Origin: Helopsaltes ochotensis
Taxonomy: Eukaryota > Chordata > Aves > Passeriformes > Locustellidae
Reading direction: 5' to 3'
DNA length: 64,000 nucleotides
Assembly: GCA_013400155.1 (NCBI GenBank)
Contig: VXBM01000130.1
Location: 1,230,481-1,294,480, forward strand
Shown: in pieces, positions 38,581 to 51,700 of the stretch
Layout: each line of letters begins with the position of its first letter
Numbering within the stretch: the first letter of the stretch is position 1
Notes under the pieces: generated by a model
What the model saw: the letters and a program-made list of their open reading frames with translations, nothing else
The model's database searches: none
What the model was told of the DNA's origin: nothing
Made by a program: the position numbers and the translations under genes

Positions 38581-40015
38581 CCCAGCACTGGAGCTGTAGT
38601 GTATTTAAACCCAGACCTCACTGAAGTCCATGGCACAATTCCTATGTTCTGCAGTGATGGTAATGGATTTATTATTTCTGTTGCCTACACTCATGTCCCT
38701 GATTATGAAGGATGTGCTGAAATATATTTTCCCCTATATAGATAAGCAGGCTCAATGCTAACACCTATAAGCAGTGTAGAGAGTTTGCTTCCATCTTGTA
38801 CTTTTGGCAAGTTCCTAATAGGAAGCTATAATGTTTGCTCAGATGCAACTGCCTACAATACACTGTAAAACCAGTGAAGACTTTACTTGACAGATTTTAC
38901 TTTTTAGGGATGAACTAATGTAGTAGAGAAACAAGAAAATTACTGCTGGAAATTAATTCTTGCTATACAAAAAGTACAATTTTAAATGATTTCCAGCACT
39001 ACAAGAATGCGACTTACCACGTTTCAGTTCCTATCAGGGAATTCTACATGATTCTAGAGAGCAGTTTTAGGGATACTATTACAGGAAAAAATATTAGACT
39101 TTCTTATGAGTGAATTGACATTTTTGCATGTTCTCCTCTCCTGAAACCACCAAACACTGGGAGTCATTTCTTTGAGACAAATTCTGATGTGGTATGTAAA
39201 CGGAGCTTCAGGTATAGCTCTCTTGAGAAATAATAATAGTTATGCTCACAAACATAGAAGGAAAGCACAAAGAATTAATTTGTCTCACAGTCTGCAGGTA
39301 TAATATTAATTTAAGATTGGTCAGTGTTTAGCAATTCAGCTTCACCAGTGAAAATGGTAATGACATACACACAAGACTGGTCATCAGCAAAGGTTCTGGT
39401 TTTCCAAGTCTCTCTAAGAAAGACTGATATTAAGTTTTGTATGTCATGTAATGAATATTTATTTTAAAATCACAGATAACTACTGTCCACTGGTACATAT
39501 AAACTATTTCAAATGCTAAAGATGAATCTGGAGAACTTGTGTTAAAAGGGAAAGATTAGGAATGTAAGCAAACTGAGAGATGCAGAGAGCATCTTAAAAC
39601 AATAAAAAACACTAAATTATGTTTAAACCTCAAAATATTGCTTGAAAAGGTGAATTAATTTTTTTTTAAAAAAGACAGATCAGCCAAATTGAAACACATT
39701 TGTTCTAAATAATTGTTTCAAATCTCATTTAGCAGATTTCAGGTCTTCCAACCTGTCTAAATTTCCTCTGAGTTAAACAATCTCAGCTAGGCACAAATTA
39801 ATAAGGACTATTAATGCTAATACCACCCATTGCAAAGGGTTCCTATACTTTACTCCTCTGATCTTCTATTTTTCTTAGGGTTTCTCTTTTCTTGAGGTAC
39901 TCTCTGTGGAGATATCAAATGGCTGCCTGGATTGCTTGCCTTTTTGTTTTTCTGGGTGGCAGGTAAGTCATCCCCATAGAGCTTAGTTTATTCTGATAGC
40001 AATAAAATATTGCAA

Positions 40016-40095
40016 AAACACACAAAAAACCCCCCAAAAACCCAAAAAAACACAACCCAAAAACCAAAAAAACCCCACCACCCAACCAAACAGAA
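40016..40095. repeat. A/C-rich low-complexity tract
   Basis: About 80 bases made only of A and C runs (AAAAACCC, CACAAC, CCACC) on the plus strand. Apparent open frames here are artefacts of composition. Confidence 0.7.
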
Positions 40096-42284
40096 AGCAT
40101 TTGCAGCAATACTTCTGTGAAAGTGAAATTTTCAGGAGAGTAGTAACAAAGTTTGAAGACTCTACAGAGGAAAAAACACCAGCAACTTCAGTTGCTAGTT
40201 TTTAAGCAGCAGGAACACTTCTGCTTGGAAAACTCATGTCCTGAACCTCTTTTGGTTATCATGAGACAAACCTTTAATGTAGTGAGCTTTAAAGATGAAG
40301 ACAGAAGAGAGGCTGAATAACTTAGCAATTATTTTATAGATATAATCTTACAATAATGCAACTACTTTTTCCAAAACTCAGTGTTGGTAATGGCAGAGAG
40401 GAGGTAAGGATGGTAAAGGACACTACTCCACATTACATGATAAGAAGTAGTGTATTAAGACAATAGTAGCTTGGGCACACATATACTGAATGGCCTCACT
40501 CCTTATGGACAGGAATGACAGGAAATTGCCCTGTACTTCAGCCAGTCAGTCCCTAACCACAGGGGTGCTCTAACACTAGCAATAAACAATTCTTTAGGAA
40601 TATAAGTCATCAAAATAATTCTTATTAGTCTTCATAGTTTCCATGAAGAGTAAGTCTCTTTGCCTTTTTTATCTCACTCCCGAAGGTGGAAACATCTTCA
40701 ATTCTGTATCATTCTTTAAATATACATCACTGTTACTATATTAACAGGCAAAAGGGCTTAAAGGAACTGTGAAATTGTGTATCTGGGATTTGATGTCAAT
40801 GTAGCTGGCTACAAACTGCTTGACTCTGCAGGTTGACCTCATGCAATCAGGGGGGAGCACTGAGGAGCAACGACTTACTCCACATAAAGGTAGGAGCTTC
40901 ATGCCTTGGAACTTGTTATCATTGGGGTACCTTGCACAAATAAAACCAACAGGTAAGACAAAAAGGAAGAACCCAAGGGTGGCTAGAAAGTACAATCTCA
41001 TGCTGTTATTCCTGTCCAGATCTAGACAGTGCAGCTCACAAGAACTAGGTGTTTTTCAGTATTTCCTAAATATAAATCACATGCAGGTCACATTCTGCCC
41101 ACTGCTAGATGATTGACAGAGTACTGGCTGAGAAAGTAGTTTTACATCTGTCCTTTTTAGAAAGACAGCGAATGTGTGATTCTAATGTGAATTTGAAAAG
41201 GAACTTCCAGAGAAATGAGCTTAGCATTCATTGTACCATGTGACATTACCTTTGGAGGCTACACACCAGGATTAGTTCTTCTACCTATTACAAAAGTAAT
41301 ACAGAACTCTCTTGAGGAGACCCCCTTCAGCTTCTGAACATCATGTATAAAATGGCATCAGAATGCAGGGAAATTTCAAGTCACCCCACTACTCAACAAA
41401 CCATGGAGTTGTATAACCACGCTTTAACTCTATTAGCATTTTATAATTTAAAATGCATTTAATATTTAACTCTGACCAATGAACATGCAGACAAGCTACA
41501 AATAGCCTCTTTAAAGGGAACAGGAGCAGGTGAGAATAGAAAAAAGTTAGCCAAGGACTACTAGGTGAGGACGACCTGAAAATGGAATGATAACAATGAA
41601 TTCCAGAAAAAGCAATCAAAAACCCCACCTTTTCTGGATAAAGCTGCTTCTTCTCAGAAAACTAACTGATATACCACAATTTGCCAGTGACATTTTCAAG
41701 TTCATAAACTGTTACATAATTACTACTACAGCCATAAAAAGGCATGAGAAGGTTGTATGGTGGAGTTATTGATCCTAAGGAATGGCTTTGGGTTTATCAA
41801 CAATAAAATCTAAGCTCAATAGAGGCGAGGAGCTTGATACCAAAAGCAGTCTCCAAAGAAGCAGGGACTGACTGTATCCAAGATTTATTGCTTGCTTGGT
41901 GCCCAACTACAGATTTTGCATATGTGGACTGAATTTGTGGTAGCATATAGCCCTTCATGCTCAGATTTTTTCCTCCTTAGATGTTTCTTTAAGAAAAAAA
42001 AAAAACAACAAAAGTTTACATAGAAACTGTTTTACAGCATGTGACTAATCTCACATTGCTTAACAGTTCCAATTCTATTAATGCATACCACAATAATTTC
42101 ATTCTCATTTAAACCATTTTGTTTCTGTCCCAAAAGCTCATTTCTAAATTCAAGAAACACTTGATTCAATTACACTTACACTTCTTGGAGGTAAATATTT
42201 CTTCCATTATTTACTTATCTAATACGAATTCCAGATTTCAATGAGATGCCAGACAGGGTGCAGGTGAAAAGTACCACACCTTAC

Positions 42285-42524
42285 CTCTGTCACTGTCATA
42301 CAAATATGCAAACTTGGTCCACTGATAGTATTCGATCAAGCTAAGAAGAGCTCCCTTGAGGTCAGGTCTCATCTGAATGACAAAGGGATGTGTTCCGTCT
42401 GTTGGGAAGCTGGGAGTTATGAAGGAGACATGAAGAGTCCCACAGAATGATGTTATGGTATTTACAGACTTCTTGTCATAGAATCCAAAAATAGCAAAGA
42501 CTCCTCTTGAAAACTGGGAGCAGA
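42285..42524 (-). CDS. GRIA2: GRIA2 exon 3: amino-terminal domain
   Basis: 240 bases. Two bases (TC) finish a codon begun in exon 2, 79 codons follow from CSQFSRGVFAIFGFYDKKS to WTKFAYLYDSDR, and a final G starts the next Gly codon. It is lobe 1 of the amino-terminal domain. TITSFCGTLHVSFITPSFP holds the Cys of the conserved domain disulfide. FITPSFPTDGTHPFVIQMRP is typical GRIA2. Compared with mammals as I recall, VYAIF reads VFAIF and QWDKF reads QWTKF. Acceptor TTTCCAG; donor GAG|GTAAGG. Exons 1-2 (signal peptide and first strands) lie further upstream, outside the window. Confidence 0.97.
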
Positions 42525-43950
42525 CTGGAAAGAAGAAAGACAGAAAATTACTGGGAGAATTTATTTTACAAAATTATTGAAAACGCTATAATGCATATAT
42601 TTATAATAAATGTATGTCTGAAAAGTGATCACATATATACCAGGCAAAAAAAGTAATACTCTTCTATGGAGATAATTTGTTAGCATTATCAATCAGTAAT
42701 ATAAAACTTAGTCTAGGAAAACAAAAAAAAAAAAACCACAAAGGAAAGTATCAGATATGTGGTGCACACTTCCTAGATGATAAAACTCACCAACTTATTC
42801 TTAAATTCAATTTATGTTGTAAAGAAGAGCAATGTTCAACAGCAAGTTGCAATTCAAAAAATGAGACATTATGACCACACATAGCATCATGGAACTAGAT
42901 AATGTTTTGCCATGTTAAAAATAAACTGCCTCTGAGATCAAGACTCACTGAGCTTTTTGCAAAATACTTTAAATAACTTTCCATTTGTGGAAACACAAAG
43001 CCAAAACTAACCCCAAATCTATCAAGAGCAGTAAGAAGTCCATTTGCTTTGAAACCCTCCTGTATCAAAGCATTATTTTAATTCCTGGTTTGTAGGACTC
43101 AGCAAAAGCTGGTCTTTCTGGATGACACTTGCGGTCATGTTGCAGGAAGAATAACCTCATAGGTGTAAATAACATGCTGATCATTCACTTTTTATCAGGG
43201 GAGAGACAATTCAAGCCAGTTGATGAATGTGACTGACCAGAACAGCCTGTGCAAAAGAGCTGTTTCTTCTGGGGTTTTTTTTCCTTTGACACTGCAGAGT
43301 ATACTAGTGCCTAAGTTCTGAATGCAGGGTATTAACCTCTGATTAATTCACGCTTACCACTTATGCATTCTCTCATTTGCAGAGTCACATTGAACAAGAC
43401 ACATCGTTCTAGAGACATCTGACTTGCTTATATAGATAGAAATCCCCATATAATTTATGCTAATTTTGCCCAGACATTTAGTGCACTAATCCTTGAACAT
43501 AATCCATATAAGGGCAAAAAAAAATTGGTTTTAGAATTTCCTAGATTTGAACTAAGAATATATTTTTACTTTCAAAGGTATTGTATCTTTATTTTTAAAT
43601 TTGTGTTTATTTTTTTAAAAGAAATCTTATCCCATTATGCCCATTACTAATCATTGCTATCTTCTTGTCATGGCTTTGCCTATGTATCTATGCTACCACT
43701 CATCTCTCATGCCCTAATTATTCCTATACTCCAATTAAAAGCACCTAAACAGGATGAGTGAAATTCTGAGTCTGCCAGTTTTAAGTTTTCACCTATTAAC
43801 TTTAATAAGGTCAGAATTTCGCCTCAGGTGAAAAAATACAAGTGATTAAAAAACTTGATGAGTAACACCTCTTTATAAAAGGATGTGCAGGTTTTACAGG
43901 GCTAGAGTACAAGACGGTCAAACCTTTTCCATTCTAACTACAAATCATTA

Positions 43951-45345
43951 CAGAATCATAGAATTGTTTTGAGTGGAAAAGACCTTTAAGATCAGAGTCC
44001 AGCTATTAACTCAGCACTGCAAAGTCCATCACTAAACCATGTCCCCAGGTGTCACATCTCAACATCTTTTAAAGACATCCATGATAGTTACTCAACAGCT
44101 TCCCTGGGATAACTGTTCCAACATCTCCCAACCCCTCCCATAAAGAAATTTTTCCTAATATCCAATCTAAATATCCTCTATCCTAACTTGAGGCATTTTC
44201 TCTTCTATTGCTCGTTATCTGAGAAGAGATCAACCTCTACATTGCTACACCCTCCTTCCAGGCAGTTGTAGAGAGTGATAAGTTCTCCCCTGAGCCTCCT
44301 TTGCTCCACACCAAATATCCCCAGCTCCCACAATTGGTCCTCAGAAGACTTGTGCTCCAGACCCTTCCCCAGCTCTGTTTCCCTTCTCTGGACATGCTCC
44401 AGCACCTCATTGTCCTTCCTGTATTGAGGGGCCCAAAACTGAACACAGGATTTGAGGTGTGGCCTCACCAGTGCTGAGTACAGAGGGACAATCACTGTCC
44501 TGGTCCTGCTGGCTGCACCACTTCTGATCCAGGCCAGGATGCCATTGGCCTTCTTGGCCCCCTGGGCACACGCTGGCTCATGTTCAGCTGCTGTTGACCA
44601 GCACCCTCAGGTCCTTTTCCACAGGGCAGCTTTCCAGCTGCTCTTCTCCCAGCCTGTAGTGCTATGTGGGGTTGTTGTGGCCCAAGTGCAAGACCTGGCA
44701 TTTTGCCTTTTTGAACCTCATACAATTGGCCTCAGCCCATCAATCCAGCCTGTCCAGGTCTCTCTGCAGAGCCTTCCAGCCCTCCAGCAGACCAATACAC
44801 CCACCCAACTTGGTTTCCTCTGCAAACTGACCGTGGGTGGGCTTGATCCTCTCGTCCTGATGGTTGATAAATACATCAAATGGCTGGCCCCAACATGATG
44901 TACTGGGAGACACCGCTTAGGACTGGCTGCCAGCTGGATGGAACTCCATTCATCACTGCTCTCTAGGCTGACCATCCAGCTAGTTTTTTACTCCTCCAAG
45001 CCATGAGCAGTCAGTTTATCCAAAATGATGTGGAAAATTGTGTCAAAGGCTTTATAACAAAAGCCTTTTGTCAAACGCCAGGTAGACAAGGTTCACAGCC
45101 TTTCCCTCATCCACCAAGCAGGTTGTCTTGCCATAGAAGGAGATCAGACTGGATGAGCAGAACTTGCCTTTCACAAATCTGTGCTGGCTGGGCTGATCAC
45201 CTGTTGACCTGCATGTGCCTTGTGATAGCATTTAAGATGACCTTCCCCAGCACCAAGGTTTGGCTGACAGGCCAGATTATCCTTCCAACTCTTGTAGATG
45301 AGTGTCACCTTTGCTAATTTCCAAACAATGGGACCTCCACACTCC
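43951..45345 (-). mobile_element. CR1 LINE, 5'-truncated, with decayed ORF2 end
   Basis: The plus strand opens with CAGAATCATAGAATTG, the reverse complement of the CR1 3' tail, and continues as CR1 in antisense. On the minus strand at about 44495-44205 a frame reads PLYSALVRPHLKSCVQFWAP and then RLRGELITLYNCLEGGCSNV, the C-terminal part of CR1 ORF2 (reverse-transcriptase thumb region). Further 5', frames in fragments match the CR1 region with CTTGCCATAGAAGGAGATCA on the plus strand. The copy lacks most of ORF2 and all of ORF1 and is broken by frameshifts, so it is inactive. It lies in the same orientation as GRIA2. Confidence 0.88.
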
Positions 45346-45541
45346 TAGCAGACTTGATGTCAAGTAAACTGATCCATGACCAAAAAAACACCCCCAAAAT
45401 CAAAATTCTATTGATGACACCAGGCTTAGAGCCAAGTATTGATCTGCTGGCTTGCCGTTTTCTTCTGTTTCTTCCCTCATCTTCTCTTCACCTGGAAGGA
45501 TAGATGAAAATGCCACTTGTGTTCCTGATCCCTCAACCAGT

Positions 45542-45598
45542 TGTCCCAAGTCCCTGAAGGCTCTTGGTTGCTCTCAGAGATTTCAGGGACTTGGGACA
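45542..45598. repeat. Perfect 17-bp inverted repeat, 23-base loop
   Basis: TGTCCCAAGTCCCTGAA (45542-45558) and TTCAGGGACTTGGGACA (45582-45598) are exact reverse complements. A third partial copy, TTCAGGGACTTG, follows at 45602-45613. A 17-bp perfect stem is unlikely by chance in this window. It could be an unrecognised repeat end or a local inverted duplication. No gene is adjacent. Confidence 0.85.
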
Positions 45599-46924
45599 GT
45601 CTTCAGGGACTTGCTTAGACTTTCTGTTGCAACTTCATTACTGCCTAAATGAAAAAAAATCAATCAAGCATAATCAAAGGCAGTATTCAGGGGCAGGAAG
45701 CTTTCTCTTCATGTCTTAAACCCAAGCCCCAAGGAGGCAGGGCTGCTTGTCACAAGGTGCCTTCTGTTCCCTTCAGAGGGGACTTTCCTATGGAAATAAC
45801 CCATCTTTTTTCTTTATGGAAGGAGTTTTGATGCAGAGAGTAGGCCAACCTCAGCAACACCTCCATGCTGGATGAACCACTGTCCTTGTTATTGTCCAGT
45901 TTCACTTGCAAAGCCTCATACCTATTATGGGAGGGCACTTGGGAAGGTGGGGCAGTCACAGAGGAGACACACCAGCGACACCAGGTGTCACCATTGCCCC
46001 CTACCCCTTAAGTCACTGTGTTCACCCAGGCAGAGAGGGGAAAGGGAATCCTCTGTGTCAAGTATCCAGTCTGCCTGTCCATCCTGTGTCAGGGAAAGCA
46101 GATAGCTTTTAGTCTCTCTCTTTCTTGCTCTCCCTGCTACCACTCCTCAACCCACTCACCCCCCAGAGCTCTGTCACTGACCACAGAGGAGTTCCTACCC
46201 AGGCACACCTCCCACAGGAGTGCTCCCAGCTGCTGGTCAGTACTGGTCAGAGCAGGCTCAGCCCTCCAGCCTGACACTTGTGTGGCAGCATGTTCCCATC
46301 GGAGCCCTGTCTCTGAGCAGCTGTGTCATGTTAAACAAAGATTTCTGAAGAAGGCTGTGAATTTTCTGAATAGCTTTACTATTTAAGTTACTGAACTCCT
46401 TGTTCTATTCCATATCATTATGCTCTCGCTGAGGCAAAACCAACCCACTACCTCCCCACACACTCATGAATGATTGTTTCCCATGTGCAGCAAAGGCAAA
46501 TACTGTCTGAACTTGCTACAATAAAGGCATTAATGCCTCCTAACTCACCTTCAAAAATGCACATAAAAATAGAGCATCAGTTTACTTCTGGATTCCTGGA
46601 TGAGAATCTTGCAAAGACTGTAACTTGTACACTACTGTGACCTTCTGTATTAAACCCTTTTAATACTGCATATAAGGTGACAGAGACAACAACAGTCTCA
46701 TCAAAGGACCACTGAAAAATAAAAATGTTTTATATCACTACCGCTAACACCTAGGATGCATTTCTCCTGTCACACTGTTTTTCTTCCATCACTAGTCGGT
46801 GATTTTAGGCATAGATGGAATAATGTTCCCTACAGCAGCTAACACCCAGAAAATTTGAAAACCATAGGTGATGCCTTTTCAGAATCACCACCCATCCTCT
46901 CCTCATCTTCCTGACACTGGAGAC

Positions 46925-47047
46925 CTTTACCTTGACCTATGAGTTTTCTCACTTTTGCTCTTCCTTTCTTCTTCCCTGTATGCTGGGAACAGAGGGGAGA
47001 GTGAGTGGCTGGGAGTGCTTTGCAGCTGGTAGGGTTAACCCATGACA
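46925..47047 (+). mobile_element. 3' end of an avian ERV LTR
   Basis: The sequence runs from TCTCACTTTTGCTCTTCCTT through GAGAGTGAGTGGCTGGG to GGTAGGGTTAACCCATGACA. I recognise this as the closing part of a widespread bird LTR family that ends GGTTAACCCATGACA. The upstream U3 part is missing or too diverged. Family identity is from memory. Confidence 0.6.
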
Positions 47048-48742
47048 GAGTAAGGTGTTATTCCACCTTCCATCCACAGGATAGACCTGTAAATATTGCT
47101 GGACTGTGTCCTCTTTAGGGACACAAACGTGCACCCACTCTACTCTCTTCAGAGGACAACTGCTATTCTTTCAAACTGAACATCCTCCCTGACAAGGCAC
47201 AGGCTCAAACCACCTCTCATCACATCTTACTTAAATACAGCACTCTAGGATTAACACAGTGCACAACTCTCTGTTTAACAGTCTCTACACCTGATAAATC
47301 ATCAGTCCTTCCATACACGTCTTCTTCTGAGGAAGGTTGGTAAAACTGGAATTTTGATCTCCTCTCCTGCCAAAGTGAAAGACAAGTAAAAAGCACCACC
47401 TCCAACTTGAGAGAGTCAAGTCACTGCAGTTCTAAGTACAACTAGAGCAACTGCGGTTTAAAAGCTGAATTACACACACAGGTAAACAATCCCAACAAAT
47501 AATATGGTAAAAGCAAAAACATTTTATATTTTTGAAACTATTATGAAACCAGAAACCAAACAGATAGAATGTCTCATTTAATTCAACCAGAGCTCCCTTA
47601 ATGTGAAATAAAATCTCTCTAACACAAATCTTCAAGTATGGACATAACTCACATCTGGGTCAACTAGAAAAATCAGGATCAACTATAATCCAGGTAAAAA
47701 TAAATTTTTATCAGCAGTGATCAGTGCCACAATGTCACACAGAAGAACCTCAGTGTTGTGCTTTTCTCTGTGACATTCCATTAAAGGTAAGTGGGGCAGG
47801 CACCTACGCTGTGTAACAAAAACGTGCTACAAATAAGCATTTAGGCTTTATCTAAAGACAAATTCTTTCAATTCTTATGGGGGTTTTTTTGCCTTTTAGG
47901 AGCAGAAGAGAAAAGAAGGGACAGTATTTCCAAATATAATGGTGACCCAGCGAATAATGCAGAAACTGCAATTGTTTTTGGCAGGATTCCCACCTCAGAC
48001 TAAGTCTACAGTCATGTTGCTATTGCTGGAAGACATTAGTTTTATAACGGTGAATCACAAGCTGTTCATGATTATTAGAGTAAAAAAAAGTCATGATGAT
48101 TAGGACTCACAAGCCACTGAAATGTGAAAGATCTATTTCATTAATGACATTAGAACCAACTGCCAAGATTCATTTCTTTCAAGCTCTCCTATATGAATTG
48201 GGGTCCTTTCTAGAAATAGTCTATGGCTTACTTAGCAACAAAAGGGGAAGAATATAGTAAGTTCATTTTGCGATCACTTTTCTAAAGAGAGTCTCCTAGA
48301 ATGGCAAATAACCGTGAATTCCAAGAAACAGGGTAAATAAAGATTCTTGAGAAGGAAAAATTACGAGAAGGTTTTATTACAGTAAAGGTTTAGGTATTTT
48401 ATATTTGACTTCTTGTTCTTCTAACATTGCCAGGCACAAACCTAGCTTGCCTTTTTTTTCCAGAGCACCTAAAAAGGTGCTAGACTTTTATTCCAAAAGC
48501 TAAGGGCCAGATTTGTTCAACAATAAAATTAGGCTTAATCCTGCAATGAGAAATAGGTTCCCTGTCAGAGGGCGGCCAAAACTGCTTGCTCCATTATTAA
48601 CTCTTCCATTGTTAAGTACATCTGCTTCTTCTTAGAACTCCTTTTTGCCACAATGCATTCATACCTTTCTCTCTTTCCCACTTTCTTCATTTTGTCAATG
48701 TCCTCTGTTTTGTCAATGAACGCTGTAAGCAGGATAACCTGG

Positions 48743-48758
48743 TATATATATATATAAC
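48743..48758. repeat. (TA)n microsatellite
   Basis: About seven to eight TA units within intron 2. Simple repeat only. Confidence 0.65.
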
Positions 48759-51700
48759 TGTGGTCATAACTGGTTATTCAGAAAATAAAGAAATACAGCA
48801 CTATACACTCTTTGCCTCTCATCATATAGAGCATATTTCTGTGATGCAGATCATCCTAAACCCAAAGCTCAAGAAGTGTCAACTGAAGAGTACACTTGCA
48901 AATTCCAAATACAAACATATTACAAATATGCTAAGCTTTACACAATGAAGTGACTCCAGTGAACGAATGATGGTTTGTTTGCATGACTGAAGAACTGAAT
49001 CATTAAACCACACAGAAACAGTTGGATTTGAACATGTATGCTTAGAAACTCTTTCTGATTAAGTCCTCCTAAGCCAAGCTTTTCTTCCTTCAGTATTTTC
49101 CAAAGGGAAAGTAATGAACCTAATAATCATTCACATTCAGAGACAGTTAAATTGGAAAAAGAAAATTAGCAAAGTGCTAATTACTTACTGAAAGCAATGT
49201 CTAATAGTACCTGCTTACAGGTAAATTTCCAAACACTTGACATACTTCTGAATTTTTATTTTTGAGAATTTTGACACTTTTTTCCTGTCCAAAGATGAAA
49301 ATTTGAAATGAGAAAATACTTGCCATTAGGTGTTTAGATTTCAAATGCTGTCCAGTATTAATGTGGCTTTATATATCATTTTATTGAAATACCTTGGTTT
49401 ATCATTAGTGCTAACAAAACTGTTTTAATATTAGCATAAGGAAATAAGTATTCAGTGCAATTATTTAATCACACACAATGGAATAATCATTCTCTTACTT
49501 CTATGAGAAAGAAACTATAGCATAAGTATAAAAGAGTCAAGCACTGCCTCTCCAAAAGAGACCAAAACACAAAGGAAACACTCATTGGTTTGAAAAGTTG
49601 ATAGATGAGTCAGAAGTAGCCAGGAACAAGATGTAGAAACTGAATGCTCAGTTTACACAATCATTTTAGCTTCTGAAAGACCACGTTATGAATAAGCAGA
49701 CCGTGGAAAGGAACAATAGATGGAACAAAAAATAAGCAGGAACCACCAAGAAAAGAAAGAATTCACATGTGATTGAAACTGTACCAGAAAATCATTGTGA
49801 AAATAAAAACCAGTATGGATTGCTTTCAAAGCCATTACAAAAACTGCAGCACAGCAGACAGCATATTGCATACACTTTCCTAGACTAAATTTTTTGTCAG
49901 CTAATATATAGATATAGTCTGTATGGTCTATTTTACCCACTCAGATTCTATGATTACCTCCTAGGTATAAGCAACCCTTCAGGAAGATTGAATAAGGCAT
50001 AAGAAATCAGTCAAGTCCATCCAGAGGATATTCAGAACCACAAGAAAATATGTTTTAAGCAGAACAGTCTGAGATGGAAATACTTTTTTCTAAGGGCCAT
50101 GGTAGGCTACCTGAAATTGGGAAGAAAACAACTCCCCAGGGCTCAAAAAAGAGCATAATAACGGAAAGACAACAGACCAAAGCTTCATGATACTATTCAA
50201 TAAAACATAGAGCCCAAATAAAGGCTGGCATTTAAAAAATCCAAGATACCCTTTACCAAAGCTGAGAGGCAATCAATGCCAATTAAAAAACTCAATGGCA
50301 ATCAGAACTAAAAATACGCTATATTTCTGGATAACTAAACACTGAATTACACTGAAGAGACCTTCCCTTTTATCTCTGCAAATTTTAATTCCAGCCTTAA
50401 TAAACGTGGAGTTTTATCTTATGCATTTAAGAAAACCTGCCCAAAATTATAGCCATTCAATACTGACCTAAAGTGTGTGTTTTCCTCTCTGTAGATTGTT
50501 CTTACACACATCGTATGGCTAAAAACACCCCAAAACAAACCAGACCTTACTGGGAAAGGTGATCATTCAATATTGAGCTCAGACACAAAGAACGATGTGG
50601 AGCTCATAAAGAGCTCAGTAATGAACCTCCTCACCTGTATACTCAGCATTAATGCACAAAACGTGACCTACAGCAAGGGACAGTGAGCTGGCAAGCCATT
50701 GGTCTGTATCAGAACGGGCTGGGGGACTCACTTTGTCACAGAGCTGACTAGGGAAATTCTCACAGCCTCAGAGACTGGAAAAGGAAGATTTTAAATCCCA
50801 AGACTGAAACGTCTGTAGAGGACCATTATGGAGCAGATACAAAGGAATTTTTTTTTGCACCTTTCCTGGCAGAAATGCCATCTTCAGTTGTTGCTACAAC
50901 CTGAACTGTTTGCTCAGAGATTATGCAACTGAATGGAACTTTCCACACCTTGTTATTAGCAAAAGCAGCTTTGATCATTTTGTAAAATTAGACTCAAAAC
51001 CTGGTTTGCTGCAGTACAAAACAAGCTCAAAAACCAGAGGAGAGGCAGATTAATCTATTTCAACCGGTCAATCACACTTCACACTGAGGAAGGAAACTTT
51101 GTGCCAATATGGGATATTTTAAGCAAGCACAAAAAAGCCTTCAAGAAGTTAGTAGCCATCTGTTAGGAAAGTACATGATGATAGGCACAGCTTCTCTATA
51201 TGCTAATGCTGCAATAATGAAGGTGGTAAATAAACATCATGTTCACAATGAAACAACAGGTCAGAAAAACAGTCTGTTTCAATGACAGTTGCATTCAATT
51301 ACATGTTGTTTAGCTGTGCACTGTAAAGCATTTTAAAATCTTTTTCATTGCTAGGACAATTACCGTGATGCAAAAGAAATCATTACAAACACCATTGCAA
51401 AGGATCATATTAAAACTATTATGTTTTTACGAATTAAATAAGATTCCTGGAATAAAATTAAAATGCAATTCTCCTCATGAAAGGAAAAAAAGTTCACATT
51501 CCACAAAATTCTTCCACAATTCTTCACTGTTAAGATCTAGTGTATTTGTCCAAATCTCCATTTTCTCCAGCTGAAGGTGATTATAATGTTTCCTTAACTC
51601 CAAATATAGCGACCTGGGAACTCTATTAAATAGCAGAAATACAACTTTATCTTGTCTCCAAAATCCAGATAGTCTTCAGGAAGCTTCTCAGCCCTGCCTC

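Larger units (their letters stand above)
38146..42284 (-). other. GRIA2: GRIA2 intron 3
   Basis: 4.1-kb intron splitting a Gly codon after its first base. Donor GTAAGG; acceptor CACTAG. It contains a small cluster of GGATCA repeats and an inverted repeat at 38.50-38.58 kb and an A/C-rich tract at 40.02-40.09 kb. No gene is recognised. Confidence 0.85.

Noticed and set aside
44452..44898. Plus-strand 148-codon open frame
   Set aside because: It is the antisense of the CR1 copy; the minus strand of the same bases encodes the recognisable ORF2 remnant.
49915..49962. CAGATTCTATGATTACC as a CR1 tail
   Set aside because: Matches only the terminal octamer; upstream bases agree poorly with CR1.
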